From an uncultured Chloroflexota bacterium (lineage in GTDB: Bacteria; Chloroflexota; Anaerolineae; UBA4142; SHND01), in assembly GCA_937870825.1 (NCBI GenBank), contig CALMZO010000213.1:35392-99391 (forward strand): 64,000 nt of DNA, read 5' to 3'. Positions 29,593 to 39,163 of the stretch are shown here, one piece after another. Under the pieces are notes generated by a model. It had not been told where the DNA came from. It was given only the letters and a program-made list of their open reading frames with translations, and searched no databases. The translations under genes and the position numbers were made by a program. The number at the start of each line of letters is the position of its first letter. Within the stretch, counting starts at the first letter, position 1.

Positions 29593-30471
29593 TCAGGTCT
29601 TGTGGTCGAGGACATAAAATACGATGAAATAAAACGCGCTGGAAATGACGACGAGCGCAATGAGACTGAAAATCGGGTCGAGAACGGGATTGGTAAATAT
29701 CGCGGGCGTGGTCAGCGCGGAATCTTGATAGTTGACGATGAGCGCGGCGAAAAGATTGTTTGACGCGTGCGCGCCGAGCGCAAGTTCGAGCCGATTGTCG
29801 CGTAGCGTAAAAATTGCCAACGCCGCGCCTGTGAGAAAGTAATTGAGGAACAACAAGAGTGTGCTGTTCGGATTGCCCGTCACTTCGGGATTGAGCATGT
29901 GCGGCAGGGCAAACAGGATGCCGTTCACGACGGCGAGAACGACAAAATTTTTGGTGAGGCGTCCGACGCCTTGCAGCCAATAGCCGCGAAATAAAATTTC
30001 TTCCGCGCTCGTCTGAATCGGTGTGAGGATGAGGACAACGGGCAAAAAGAAAAGCCAGCGTTCAAAATCGAATGTGAACTGCGCGCGTTCCGGGAATATG
30101 ACAAACTCGATAATTTGCGCGACGGCGACCAAGGCGAGCCACACGCCGAACCCTTGCGCGACGCGTGTCCATGAAATGTTTGGCGCGGCTGTAATGATTG
30201 TGCGAAAGGCGCGTTGATGCAGAAAGCGCACCGCGAGCCAGACGCCGAACCAGATGAATGGAAAACTCACACTGACCGCGATGTAAATCCAAAACGGGTC
30301 GCCGCCTGCAATCGTACCCGAAAGCAAGTTCGCGCCGCTGAGAATGAGAAACGGTACGGTAAAAATACTGCCGACGATGAGCCACAAAAACAAAATAAGC
30401 AGCGTGCCGCCGAGCCAGCGCGCCGCGCCGTTCTTGCCCAGATTGGTGAGGTCGAGAAATTGTTGTCCCAT
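29593..30471 (-). CDS. CPBP family intramembrane metalloprotease
   Basis: SAEEILFRGYWLQGV (EExxxR) and ALPHMLNPE; LALGAHASNNLFAA. Confidence 0.9.
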   Translation of the reverse strand: MGQQFLDLTNLGKNGAARWLGGTLLILFLWLIVGSIFTVPFLILSGANLLSGTIAGGDPFWIYIAVSVSFPFIWFGVWLAVRFLHQRAFRTIITAAPNISWTRVAQGFGVWLALVAVAQIIEFVIFPERAQFTFDFERWLFFLPVVLILTPIQTSAEEILFRGYWLQGVGRLTKNFVVLAVVNGILFALPHMLNPEVTGNPNSTLLLFLNYFLTGAALAIFTLRDNRLELALGAHASNNLFAALIVNYQDSALTTPAIFTNPVLDPIFSLIALVVISSAFYFIVFYVLDHKT

Positions 30472-30474
30472 AAG

Positions 30475-30530
30475 ATTGGAGATTGGAAGTTGGAGGTTGG
30501 AAGTTGGATGTTGGAAGTTGGATGTTGGAG
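30475..30530 (-). repeat. heptanucleotide tandem array (8 x 7 nt, GTTGGAA/T-like)
   Basis: attggag attggaa gttggag gttggaa gttggat gttggaa gttggat gttggag, ending 4 nt upstream of the 30471 start codon. Confidence 0.95.
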
Positions 30531-30788
30531 AAAGGCAATTCGCGATTCGCGAATTTTATCTGGGGTGCCTGAATTGTGCAACCGATGTGTCATGCCGGGG
30601 GTGTGCGTCACGATGTTGGGCGAATGAATTCACCACTACAAAAAAAAGAAACCTGCCCCCGCAGGGCGGGGATTCAGTGTGCGGAGGCACACTTGGCGTC
30701 TTTGTTGCTGCGATTTCTAATCGCTTGTCGTCGCTGTGAGACGCAGTACAAGTACGGCGGAGACACGAGGCATGAATCGGCAATAAAA

Positions 30789-30814
30789 GAACGCGGCAAA
30801 GCGTTGCCGCGTTC
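30789..30814 (-). terminator. intrinsic terminator downstream of the cNMP-domain gene
   Basis: GAACGCGGCAA-agcg-TTGCCGCGTTC; on the minus strand followed by TTTTATT. Confidence 0.75.
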
Positions 30815-30860
30815 GAACAGCATCTTTTATTTTTGCCAGGCACGATTCGGGATGCGCGCC

Positions 30861-31211
30861 TCAATTCATCCGCTGCCGCAGGCGCCGCGCCATCACGCGC
30901 ATCACCTCGACGGCAAAAAAAGGCGAGTACTGCACGAGAAATTCAAAACGCTGCTGGTTCACCCGCGCGACTTGTACGTTCGTTTTCGCAATCGCGGACG
31001 CACTACGCGGTTGGTCGTCAACCAAAGCCATCTCTCCGAAAATACTGCCCGCGAGCACATCTTCAATCCATTTGTCGTTGTGGACGATGGAAACAATCCC
31101 ATCCAACACCACGTACATCGCATCGCCCGGGTCGCCTTCGCAAAAAATTGTTTGCCCGGGTGAGACACGCAGGATATCTTTTTCATTGCGTAACAGCTGA
31201 ATCGCGCTCAT
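30861..31211 (-). CDS. cyclic nucleotide-binding domain protein
   Basis: ILRVSPGQTIFCEGDPGDAMYVVLDGIVSI and GSIFGEMALVDDQPRSASAIA. Confidence 0.92.
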   Translation of the reverse strand: MSAIQLLRNEKDILRVSPGQTIFCEGDPGDAMYVVLDGIVSIVHNDKWIEDVLAGSIFGEMALVDDQPRSASAIAKTNVQVARVNQQRFEFLVQYSPFFAVEVMRVMARRLRQRMN

Positions 31212-31316
31212 CTCGTTTCCTTTGGGGAGAATAAAGGCAGTGTAGAAAAAAATCGCCTATGGGTCAATGGGGAAATATTAAGCGGCGGAAAAATGTGTGT
31301 TAAGAAATCCAAACAC

Positions 31317-32510
31317 TCACCGGGATTTCGTGAGTTTCACAAACTTTCTTCGACCCACGCTCAGAATGCCCTCGCTCCCGTCCGCAGGTGGCGGAATTAC
31401 CGCGTCCATTTCTGAAATTTTTTCCTCGTTCAATTTCACGCCGCCTTGTTGAATTAAACGGCGCGCCTCACTCTTGCTTGGCGCGAATTTTGCCGCCACC
31501 AACAAATCCACAAGCGGCATCGGCGCGTTCATTGCGAACGTTTCCATTTCGCTCGGCAGTTCGCGTTTGGAAAAGACGCGAACAAATTCTTGTTCCGCGT
31601 TGCGCGCGGCATTCACGTCGTGAAATTGCCGCACGATGTCATACGCGAGTTTCATTTTGATATCGCGCGGATTCACCTTGCCTTCGCGCAATTGCTTTTT
31701 GTATTCGTCCACTTCTGCCGTCGGCAAATCGGACGCGACGGTGAGGTAAATCGGCAGCGCGCTGTCCGCGATGGACATGACTTTGCCGTAAATGTCATTC
31801 GGCGTATCGTCCACATCAATCGTGTTGCCGAGTGACTTGCCCATTTTTGCCGCGCCATCGGTGCCGGGCAGCAACGGCACGAGAAAAACTTCTTGCGGAC
31901 GTTTGCCGCGCCGTTCTTGCAGTTGACGCCCCGCAAGAATGTTGAATTTTTGGTCCATGCCGCCAAATTCCACATCGGCGTCAATCGCAATCGAATCGTA
32001 CGCTTGCAACGCGGGGTACATCAATTCAATCAGCGTCAACGGCTGCCCCGCGTCATGCCGTTTGCGAAACGTTTCGTGTTCGAGCATGTCCGCGAGGGTG
32101 AACGTTTTCGCGAGATGAAACACATCTTCAAGATTGAATTTGCCGAACCATTCACTTTGCCAACGCACCTCTGTTTTGTCTTTGTCCGCGACCTTGAAAA
32201 ATTGTTCCATAAACGTCCGCGCGTTTTCTTGCGTTTGTTCGTACGACAACATTTTGCGCGTTTCGTCTTTGCCCGACGGGTCGCCAATTTGCGCCGTCCA
32301 ATCGCCGACAATCAAAATCACATGATGCCCCAGTTCTTGAAATTGGCGCAGCTTGCGAATGCCAACCATGTTGCCAATCGTCAACAACGGGCGTGACGGG
32401 TCAAAGCCCATTTTCAAACGCAGCGGTTTTCCTTCCGCAATGCGCGCGCGCAACCCCGCTTCGGTAATAATTTCCGCGACGCCGCGCGAGAGAATTTCGT
32501 CAAGAATCAC
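31317..32510 (-). CDS. tyrS: tyrosyl-tRNA synthetase
   Basis: LRLKMGFDPSRPLLTIGNMVGIRKLRQFQELGH; KMGKSLGNTI; true start may be GTG ~32510 or ATG 32549 rather than TTG 32561. Confidence 0.9.
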   Translation of the reverse strand: MILDEILSRGVAEIITEAGLRARIAEGKPLRLKMGFDPSRPLLTIGNMVGIRKLRQFQELGHHVILIVGDWTAQIGDPSGKDETRKMLSYEQTQENARTFMEQFFKVADKDKTEVRWQSEWFGKFNLEDVFHLAKTFTLADMLEHETFRKRHDAGQPLTLIELMYPALQAYDSIAIDADVEFGGMDQKFNILAGRQLQERRGKRPQEVFLVPLLPGTDGAAKMGKSLGNTIDVDDTPNDIYGKVMSIADSALPIYLTVASDLPTAEVDEYKKQLREGKVNPRDIKMKLAYDIVRQFHDVNAARNAEQEFVRVFSKRELPSEMETFAMNAPMPLVDLLVAAKFAPSKSEARRLIQQGGVKLNEEKISEMDAVIPPPADGSEGILSVGRRKFVKLTKSR

Positions 32511-32523
32511 AGAATCGAGTAAC

Positions 32524-32573
32524 GAGCGTTGAGCATTGAGTAGATACATCTCATACCTCAATGCTCAGCGCTC
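32524..32573. repeat. inverted repeat with heptameric arms at tyrS 5' end / sortase 3' end
   Basis: GAGCGTTGAGCATTGAG ... CTCAATGCTCAGCGCTC (one mismatch). Confidence 0.85.
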
Positions 32574-33510
32574 AATTCACATTTACGAGTTCCGCATGAA
32601 TGACCCAGCGGTACGTGTTGCCTGCAAGAGGATTCGCTTGTCCATTCCAACAGGTAATGAGCGTGAGCGTCGGTTCGGGCGTATCGCCCATGATTTGTTC
32701 CGCGTGTTGAATTCGCACTGCAAGCGGTTCGCCCCCTTCTTTGATGGGAAACGTTTCTTTGACGCGCCACAATTGCGATTTGCCGTCTTGGGTCGTCACG
32801 CGCACTTCGTCGCCGACGACGAGATTCCACAACCCCGCGAACACGCCGAGCCCAAAGGTATTTGGCGCGGTCAAATTGTGATGCCCGGAAATGACAGAGT
32901 TGCCGATTTCGCCCGGCTGTGCAGTCGTGATGAGATGCCCCGCCGCGTCATACGGCACATTCCAATCACTCACCAACTGCCCATTCTGCTCAAACGTCAC
33001 ATAGTCCGCCGTCTTGATGGGCAGGTCCATATTCAATTTCGGAATGACGAGTCGCGTCGCGATTGCGCCGGTCCCGCGCGGCGTTCCCAATGTGCGCGGC
33101 GCACTTGCATTCGTCGTCGCCGAAAGAGTGGGGCGGCTCAAGCTGTTTGTGATTTCGTCGGTCGGGATTGGCGTGCGCGGTGCGAGTGAGATCGCGGTGG
33201 CAGTACCCACAACGTGCGCTGCCGAAGTCGGGTCGGGTTGTACGGGCGTTGCGTGCGTGGGAAACGGTGTCACGCTGGGCGAAAAATTCGCCGCGTCAGG
33301 TGATGGCAGTACGGGCCGCGCGCCCTGACTGAGCGCGGGCATCAAGACAACGGGCGTCGTCGTTGGCGGCGCATTCTGTCCGGGAATTTGCGCGGTGAGC
33401 GCGGCTTCCAATTGCCGCTGCGATACGTAGCTGATGATGGCATAACCCAGAATGGCAATCCCGGCGAGCGCGAGAACGATTCCAAGCCAGCGTAAAAGTT
33501 GTTTAGACAT
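32572..33510 (-). CDS. sortase family protein
   Basis: ISGHHNL...VWRVKETF...LTLITCW catalytic His/Cys context; N-terminal TM. Confidence 0.82.
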   Translation of the reverse strand: MSKQLLRWLGIVLALAGIAILGYAIISYVSQRQLEAALTAQIPGQNAPPTTTPVVLMPALSQGARPVLPSPDAANFSPSVTPFPTHATPVQPDPTSAAHVVGTATAISLAPRTPIPTDEITNSLSRPTLSATTNASAPRTLGTPRGTGAIATRLVIPKLNMDLPIKTADYVTFEQNGQLVSDWNVPYDAAGHLITTAQPGEIGNSVISGHHNLTAPNTFGLGVFAGLWNLVVGDEVRVTTQDGKSQLWRVKETFPIKEGGEPLAVRIQHAEQIMGDTPEPTLTLITCWNGQANPLAGNTYRWVIHAELVNVN

Positions 33511-33682
33511 CGTTTCGGATTATACGTGAATTGAGGATGAGCGGAAATTTTGCCAATGCGCGATAGTTACGTTAGAATCGTTTTTCGCAATTTCCGTGAT
33601 TTCCTCAGTTCCCTTTCATCCGGAAATAAGGGAAATCAAGGAAAATGGACTCGTCGTCATTCACTCGACCTTGAATTCAACC

Positions 33683-36439
33683 ATGTACAGAACCTCACAC
33701 GACATTCGCAAATCCTTCAAAGATTTTTTCATCAAGCGCGGACATACCGCCGTCGCGAGTTCTTCGCTCATTCCCGCCGGCGACCCGACGCTCATGTTTG
33801 CCAATTCGGGCATGGTGCAGTTCAAAGACACCTTTCTCGGCATTGAAAAACGTCCGTACGCGCGCGCAGTGACCGTGCAAAAGAGTATGCGCGTTTCCGG
33901 CAAGCACAACGACTTTGAAAATGTGGGACCGTCGCCGCGCCATCACACCTTTTTTGAAATGCTCGGCAATTTTTCGTTCGGCGATTATTTCAAAAAGGAC
34001 GCGATTCAATTCGCGTGGGATTTGCTCGTTCACGAGTGGGGCTTGGAACCCGAACGTTTATGGTTCACCGTGTTCGCAGGCGAACCGGAATGGGGTGTCC
34101 CCGAAGACGCGGAAGCGATTGAACTGTGGAAACACGTCGGCGCAGACCCGACGCACATTTTGAAATTCAGCCGCAGAGACAATTTTTGGCAGATGGGCGA
34201 AACAGGTCCGTGCGGTCCCAATTCCGAAATTCACTATTATCGCGGCGAACACCCGGAAGACCCGCAGTTCAACCGCGCGGAATATGTGAACGGCGACGGC
34301 GAAGAAACAATTGAATTGTGGAATCTCGTGTTCATGCAGTTCAATCGCATTCTCGTCGGTGACGGCAAATACATTCTCGAACCGCTTCCCAAACCGTCTG
34401 TTGACACCGGCGCGGGTCTCGAACGCATCGCCGCGATTATGCAGGGCAAGTTGTCGAATTACGAAACGGACTTGTTCACACCGATTATTGAAACGACGCG
34501 CCAACTCTTGAACGCGCCCGGCGATGATTACTTTAATTCCGAAAAACGCGGCGTGTCGTACCGCGTCATTGCCGACCACGTCCGCGCGGTAACGTTCTTG
34601 ATTGCCGACGGCGTGAATCCGAGCAACGTGGGACGCGGGTACATCACGCGTTTGATTTTGCGCCGCGCCGCGCGGCATGGACAATTGTTGGGATTCAACG
34701 GGCCATTTCTTGACCGCGTGATTCCGACAGTCATTCAAGAACTCGGCGAAGAGTATCCCGAAATCATTCAACAGCGCGAGCGCATCATCAAAGTCGCGCG
34801 CGAAGAAGAAGAAAAATTTCTCACCACCTTGCGCGTCGGCTCGAACATTCTCGACGACCTCGTGAGCGATTTGAAGAAACAGGGCGCGCGCGAAATTCCC
34901 GGCGCGGACGCGTTCAAACTTTTTGACACGTACGGGTTTCCGCTCGACCTCACGCGTGAAGTCGCGCGCGAAAATGAAATGCTCGTGGACGAAGAAGCAT
35001 TCAAGTCCGCGATGGAACAAGCAAAAGCGACCTCGCGCAAACTCTCCGCGACGGGCAAGATGGACGCGGCAGCATTTCAAAACGCGCGCGAACTTTTCGA
35101 TGAATTGAAAACGCGCGGCGCATTGCCCGCGCACGGCGTCAATTACAATCCGTATCAGGGAACGAAAACAAATACGCGCGTCGTCGGAATTGTACGCCAC
35201 GGCGAACTCGTGGACGAACTCGCGACGGGTGAACGCGGGCAGTTGATTCTTGCCGACACCTGTTTCTATGTCGAAAGCGGCGGACAAATCAGCGACACGG
35301 GCAGCATCATTCACTATCGCGATACGGCGATTTCGTTCCGCGACCCGATTGAATGGAATTTTCGCGTGGACGACACGCGTCAGCCTGTCCCGGGTTTTAT
35401 CGTACACACAGGCGAAATGTTCAAAGGCAGCGCGCGTGTGAACGACGACGTTGTGGCTGAAGTGGACGCAACGCGGCGCATGGATATTATGCGGAATCAC
35501 ACCGCGACGCACTTGCTTCACGCGGAACTGCGCCGCGTGTTGGGAACGCATGTGCATCAAGCGGGTTCGCTCGTCGCGCCTGACCGCTTGCGTTTCGATT
35601 TCACGCACAACAAACCTGTGGCATCGAATGAGCTTGCCGAAATTGAATCGTCGGTGAACGCGGACATTTTCAAAAATGATTCGGTTGACCCGTACATTCT
35701 GCCCAAAGAGGAAGCGATTGCGCGCGGCGCGATGGCGCTCTTTGGCGAAAAGTACGGCGACACCGTTCGCATGATGGAGATTGATGGAATCTCGCGCGAA
35801 TTGTGCGGCGGCACGCACGTCGAACGGACGGGGCAAATCGGTCTGTTCCATATTATTTCGGAAGGTTCTGTCGCGTCCGGTGTGCGCCGCATCGAAGCGG
35901 TGACAGGAGCCGTCGCGTATGCGGAATTGCAAAAAGGCGTTACGAAATTGGAACGCGTCGCCGCCCAAGTGAAAGCAACGCCTGACCACGTGGAAGAAAA
36001 AATTGCGTCATTGCTCGAACAAGTTGACGTTAAAGATAAAGAGATTGCGCGCTTGCGCCGCGAGCTGGTGAAACGGCAAACGGAAAATGTTGACCAATTG
36101 ATTCATCAAGTAGATGGCGTGCGCGTGTTGACGCACATTGTTGACGCGCCGAATCAAGATTTGCTGCGCGAACAGAGCGATTATTTCAAAAACAAAATCG
36201 GTTCCGGCATCATCGCACTCGGCGCGGTCATTAACGAAAAACCGAGCATGATTGTTGCGGTCACGCCTGACTTGCTCGAACGCGGTTTCGACGCGACAAA
36301 AATTGTCCGCGCGTCTGCGCCGATTATGGGCGGCGGCGGCGGCGGCAAACCATCGCTCGCCCAAGCGGGCGGCAAAGACGCGACGAAACTGCAAGAGGCG
36401 TTGGCGCAAGTCGTAAAAGTTGTTGCCGAGAGCAAGTGA
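33683..36439 (+). CDS. alaS: alanyl-tRNA synthetase
   Basis: FFIKRGHTAVASSSLIPAGDPTLMFANSGMVQFK; HTATHLLHAELRRVLG; CGGTHVERTGQIG; ATG 33683. Confidence 0.96.
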   Translation: MYRTSHDIRKSFKDFFIKRGHTAVASSSLIPAGDPTLMFANSGMVQFKDTFLGIEKRPYARAVTVQKSMRVSGKHNDFENVGPSPRHHTFFEMLGNFSFGDYFKKDAIQFAWDLLVHEWGLEPERLWFTVFAGEPEWGVPEDAEAIELWKHVGADPTHILKFSRRDNFWQMGETGPCGPNSEIHYYRGEHPEDPQFNRAEYVNGDGEETIELWNLVFMQFNRILVGDGKYILEPLPKPSVDTGAGLERIAAIMQGKLSNYETDLFTPIIETTRQLLNAPGDDYFNSEKRGVSYRVIADHVRAVTFLIADGVNPSNVGRGYITRLILRRAARHGQLLGFNGPFLDRVIPTVIQELGEEYPEIIQQRERIIKVAREEEEKFLTTLRVGSNILDDLVSDLKKQGAREIPGADAFKLFDTYGFPLDLTREVARENEMLVDEEAFKSAMEQAKATSRKLSATGKMDAAAFQNARELFDELKTRGALPAHGVNYNPYQGTKTNTRVVGIVRHGELVDELATGERGQLILADTCFYVESGGQISDTGSIIHYRDTAISFRDPIEWNFRVDDTRQPVPGFIVHTGEMFKGSARVNDDVVAEVDATRRMDIMRNHTATHLLHAELRRVLGTHVHQAGSLVAPDRLRFDFTHNKPVASNELAEIESSVNADIFKNDSVDPYILPKEEAIARGAMALFGEKYGDTVRMMEIDGISRELCGGTHVERTGQIGLFHIISEGSVASGVRRIEAVTGAVAYAELQKGVTKLERVAAQVKATPDHVEEKIASLLEQVDVKDKEIARLRRELVKRQTENVDQLIHQVDGVRVLTHIVDAPNQDLLREQSDYFKNKIGSGIIALGAVINEKPSMIVAVTPDLLERGFDATKIVRASAPIMGGGGGGKPSLAQAGGKDATKLQEALAQVVKVVAESK

Positions 36440-36470
36440 CAGTAATCAGTCTGTAGTGGATAATCAAACC

Positions 36471-37037
36471 ATGGCAGCGCAACTTGAAGAGTATTACACC
36501 CCCGAAGAATATCTCGCCATAGAAGAACAGGCAGAGATTCGTCACGAGTTTGTGGATGGCGAAATCTATGACATGGCGGGTTCTACAATCAATCACAATA
36601 CGATTGTGGGCAACGCTGCTGGTGAATTGCGGATTGCGTTGCGTGGAAAATCGTGTCGTGTGTTCTCGACCGATGTAAAAGTAGCAACGCGTGACCGCCG
36701 CTTTTATTTTTATCCTGATGTGTTTGTGGTGTGCGGAAAAATCGAGGCGGAATCAAAACGCCAAGATATTGTGCGCAACCCGATTCTTGTCATGAAAGTG
36801 CTTTCCCATTCGACCCAATCTTTTGATAAAGCGCAAAAATTCGAGTGGTATCGTTCAATTCCATCAATGCAAGAGTACGTAATGATTGAGCAAACGCGCG
36901 TGTACGTAGAACACTATCGCAAGGAAGGACGCTTTTGGGTTTTTGAAGCGTTGAATGATTTGAACGAGTCGCTCAGTCTGTTGTCCATCGGCGTAACGCT
37001 TTCCATCGCTTCATTGTACGAAAACGTAGAGTTTTGA
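36471..37037 (+). CDS. Uma2 family (DUF820) putative endonuclease
   Basis: YTPEEYLAIEEQAEIRHEFVDGEIYDMAGSTINHNTI; FYFYPDVFVVCG. Confidence 0.88.
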   Translation: MAAQLEEYYTPEEYLAIEEQAEIRHEFVDGEIYDMAGSTINHNTIVGNAAGELRIALRGKSCRVFSTDVKVATRDRRFYFYPDVFVVCGKIEAESKRQDIVRNPILVMKVLSHSTQSFDKAQKFEWYRSIPSMQEYVMIEQTRVYVEHYRKEGRFWVFEALNDLNESLSLLSIGVTLSIASLYENVEF

Positions 37038-37086
37038 CGTTTCCCGTTTTATGTTTCTCGCTCCCCGTCACCCGTCACCCTCATTT

Positions 37087-38595
37087 ATGAACGACCAAGT
37101 AATTGTTCTCGACAAGAACGACACGATACTCCAGGTACACTCGAAAATCGAATGGTCTGACGGACGCCGCATCATTTTGATTGTGCCGCGCGGCTGCAAG
37201 GCGCTGGATGCGGAACACGAATTGAAATTGCTGCGACGCCGCGCGGACGAAGCGGATGTCCAGGTCGCGCTGGTCTCGACCGAATACAACCTTAAAGAAC
37301 ACGCGCGCGTCGCAGGCATCCCCGTTTTTTCATCCGTCGAAAAAGCGCAGACCTCGCGTTGGCAGTGGCAGCGTGATGTTGCCGCACCGTTGATTCGACG
37401 TTCCACACCTCTCGACCCTGACGCGCCGAAACCGTACCGCCCGATTCTTGACCGACTCGGCCTCGCGGGCTGGCGCTTGTTTCTGACCGTCGCGTTGTTT
37501 GGGATTGCCGTCATCGTTCTCGTCGGGGTCGCTTCAATTCTCGTGCCGAGCGCAACCGTGACAATTGTGCCGGAATCGCTTTTGATTAGCGATACGGCGG
37601 AAGTGATTCTCGACCCTGCCGTAACGACGATTGACCACATCAACGCGATTGTCCCTGCCGAAATCAGTCGCCCGCCGATTAGCGGAACGGTTACGGTGAA
37701 CACGACGCGCAAGGCGACCGCGCCCGCAGACCATGCGGAAGGAATTGTCACATTTAGCAATTTGCAAGGGACCGAGGCGACGATTCCCCTGGGCACCGTC
37801 GTCGCGACGACGAGCGGTGCGACGCAGCGCTATTCCACGACGATTACGGCAACGCTGCCTGCGGGTTTCAATGCGCGCGTGAATGTTCCCGTGAGGGCAC
37901 TCAAGGCAGGACCCGAAGCGAATGTCCGCGCGCTGCAAATCAATTTCATCGAAGGACCGCTTTCCGCGCAAGCGCGCGTCTTGAACCTCAATCCGTTGGG
38001 CGGCGGAACCATCAAAGAAGTAAATATCGTTTCGTTCGACGACCGGCGCGTTGCGCGCGAACGTCTGAATGCGGAATTGAAACAGCGCGCGCTGGGCGTG
38101 TTACAAGAATCGGCGGATGAGAATGTCTATGTGGTGCCTGCATCGGTTGAAGTGATTGTCCTGAGTGAGGAGTGGGACCGTTTGGTGGATGACCCGTCAG
38201 ATACTCTTACATTAAAAATGGACGCGGTGGCAAGCGGAATCTATGCCGACTTTCGGGACCTTGAGACATTCGCGCAGCGCCGACTCTTGAGCAAGATGCC
38301 GCAGGGATATCAGGTGCTGCCCGGCAACTTGCGCGTTGAGGCGGACCCGAATGCGCGGACGGAAGGCACTTCGGTGATTCTCCGCGTCCGCGCCGCGCTG
38401 CTTGCAACACCTGTCATTGACCAAGCCAAATTGCTCGACGAGTTGGACAATGTGCCACTTGCACAAGCACGCGCGAAAATCGAGTCACGCGTGAAATTGG
38501 CAGCGCCGCCCAAGATTCAAGTGACGCCGTCGTGGTGGGGGAGGATGCCGTTCTTTCGTTTTCGCACGACGCTGTTTGTGAAAACAGAACAGTAG
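37087..38595 (+). CDS. single-TM protein with baseplate J-like extracellular domain
   Basis: TM LFLTVALFGIAVIVLVGVASILV; GIVTFSNLQGTEATIPLGTVVATTSG...VPVRALKAGPEANV typical of baseplate_J-like proteins. Confidence 0.7.
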   Translation: MNDQVIVLDKNDTILQVHSKIEWSDGRRIILIVPRGCKALDAEHELKLLRRRADEADVQVALVSTEYNLKEHARVAGIPVFSSVEKAQTSRWQWQRDVAAPLIRRSTPLDPDAPKPYRPILDRLGLAGWRLFLTVALFGIAVIVLVGVASILVPSATVTIVPESLLISDTAEVILDPAVTTIDHINAIVPAEISRPPISGTVTVNTTRKATAPADHAEGIVTFSNLQGTEATIPLGTVVATTSGATQRYSTTITATLPAGFNARVNVPVRALKAGPEANVRALQINFIEGPLSAQARVLNLNPLGGGTIKEVNIVSFDDRRVARERLNAELKQRALGVLQESADENVYVVPASVEVIVLSEEWDRLVDDPSDTLTLKMDAVASGIYADFRDLETFAQRRLLSKMPQGYQVLPGNLRVEADPNARTEGTSVILRVRAALLATPVIDQAKLLDELDNVPLAQARAKIESRVKLAAPPKIQVTPSWWGRMPFFRFRTTLFVKTEQ

Positions 38596-38672
38596 CGTGC
38601 TTGCGAGAAATCTCTGGCGCCGTGGTGAGATTTCTCACGTGGTTTGAAATGAGAGACGCGGCTTGTGACAAG

Positions 38673-39104
38673 ATGCGGTACCTTGCCCTGGATGTTGGAA
38701 ACAAACGCGTCGGCATCGCCGTCGGCAGCAGCGAAGGACGCATCGCGACACCGCTCGCCGTGTTTGTGCGAACGAGTATGGAACAAGATTGCGCGCAAAT
38801 TTTGAAATTTGCGCGCGAGTATGATGTCGAGCAAATCATTGTCGGCTTGCCGCGCCACGCGCCAAGCGAAGCGAACAACACGCCGGGCGAACAAGAAACT
38901 TTGACGCGCGCGTACATTGAGCAATTGCGCCCGTCGCTGAATTTGCCCATTGCGTTCTATGATGAACGCTACTCGACGGCGGCGGCAATGCAGCAGCAGC
39001 GCATGCGCGGCGTGAATGAAAAACGCGGGCGCGCAACGCTCGATGCGAGCGCGGCGGCGGTGATTCTTCAAGATTTTTTGGACAAGTTAGAGACTGGCGA
39101 CTAG
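38673..39104 (+). CDS. ruvX: Holliday junction resolvase-like RuvX/YqgF
   Basis: MRYLALDVGNKRVGIAVGS; IIVGLPRH; FYDERYSTAAA. Confidence 0.92.
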   Translation: MRYLALDVGNKRVGIAVGSSEGRIATPLAVFVRTSMEQDCAQILKFAREYDVEQIIVGLPRHAPSEANNTPGEQETLTRAYIEQLRPSLNLPIAFYDERYSTAAAMQQQRMRGVNEKRGRATLDASAAAVILQDFLDKLETGD

Positions 39105-39163
39105 ACCCCGGAGAAACGTTCCTCTGCACCGAGTGAGAAATCTCTGTTCTAGTCCCCAAGCTC

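Noticed and set aside
36331-36348. (GGC)n tract in alaS
   Set aside because: Encodes the normal glycine-rich GGGGGGGKPSLAQAGG segment of AlaS.
38604-38640. GAGAAATCTC...GAGATTTCTC palindrome upstream of ruvX as a riboswitch
   Set aside because: Short stem without T tract or conserved motif; more likely a simple weak hairpin.
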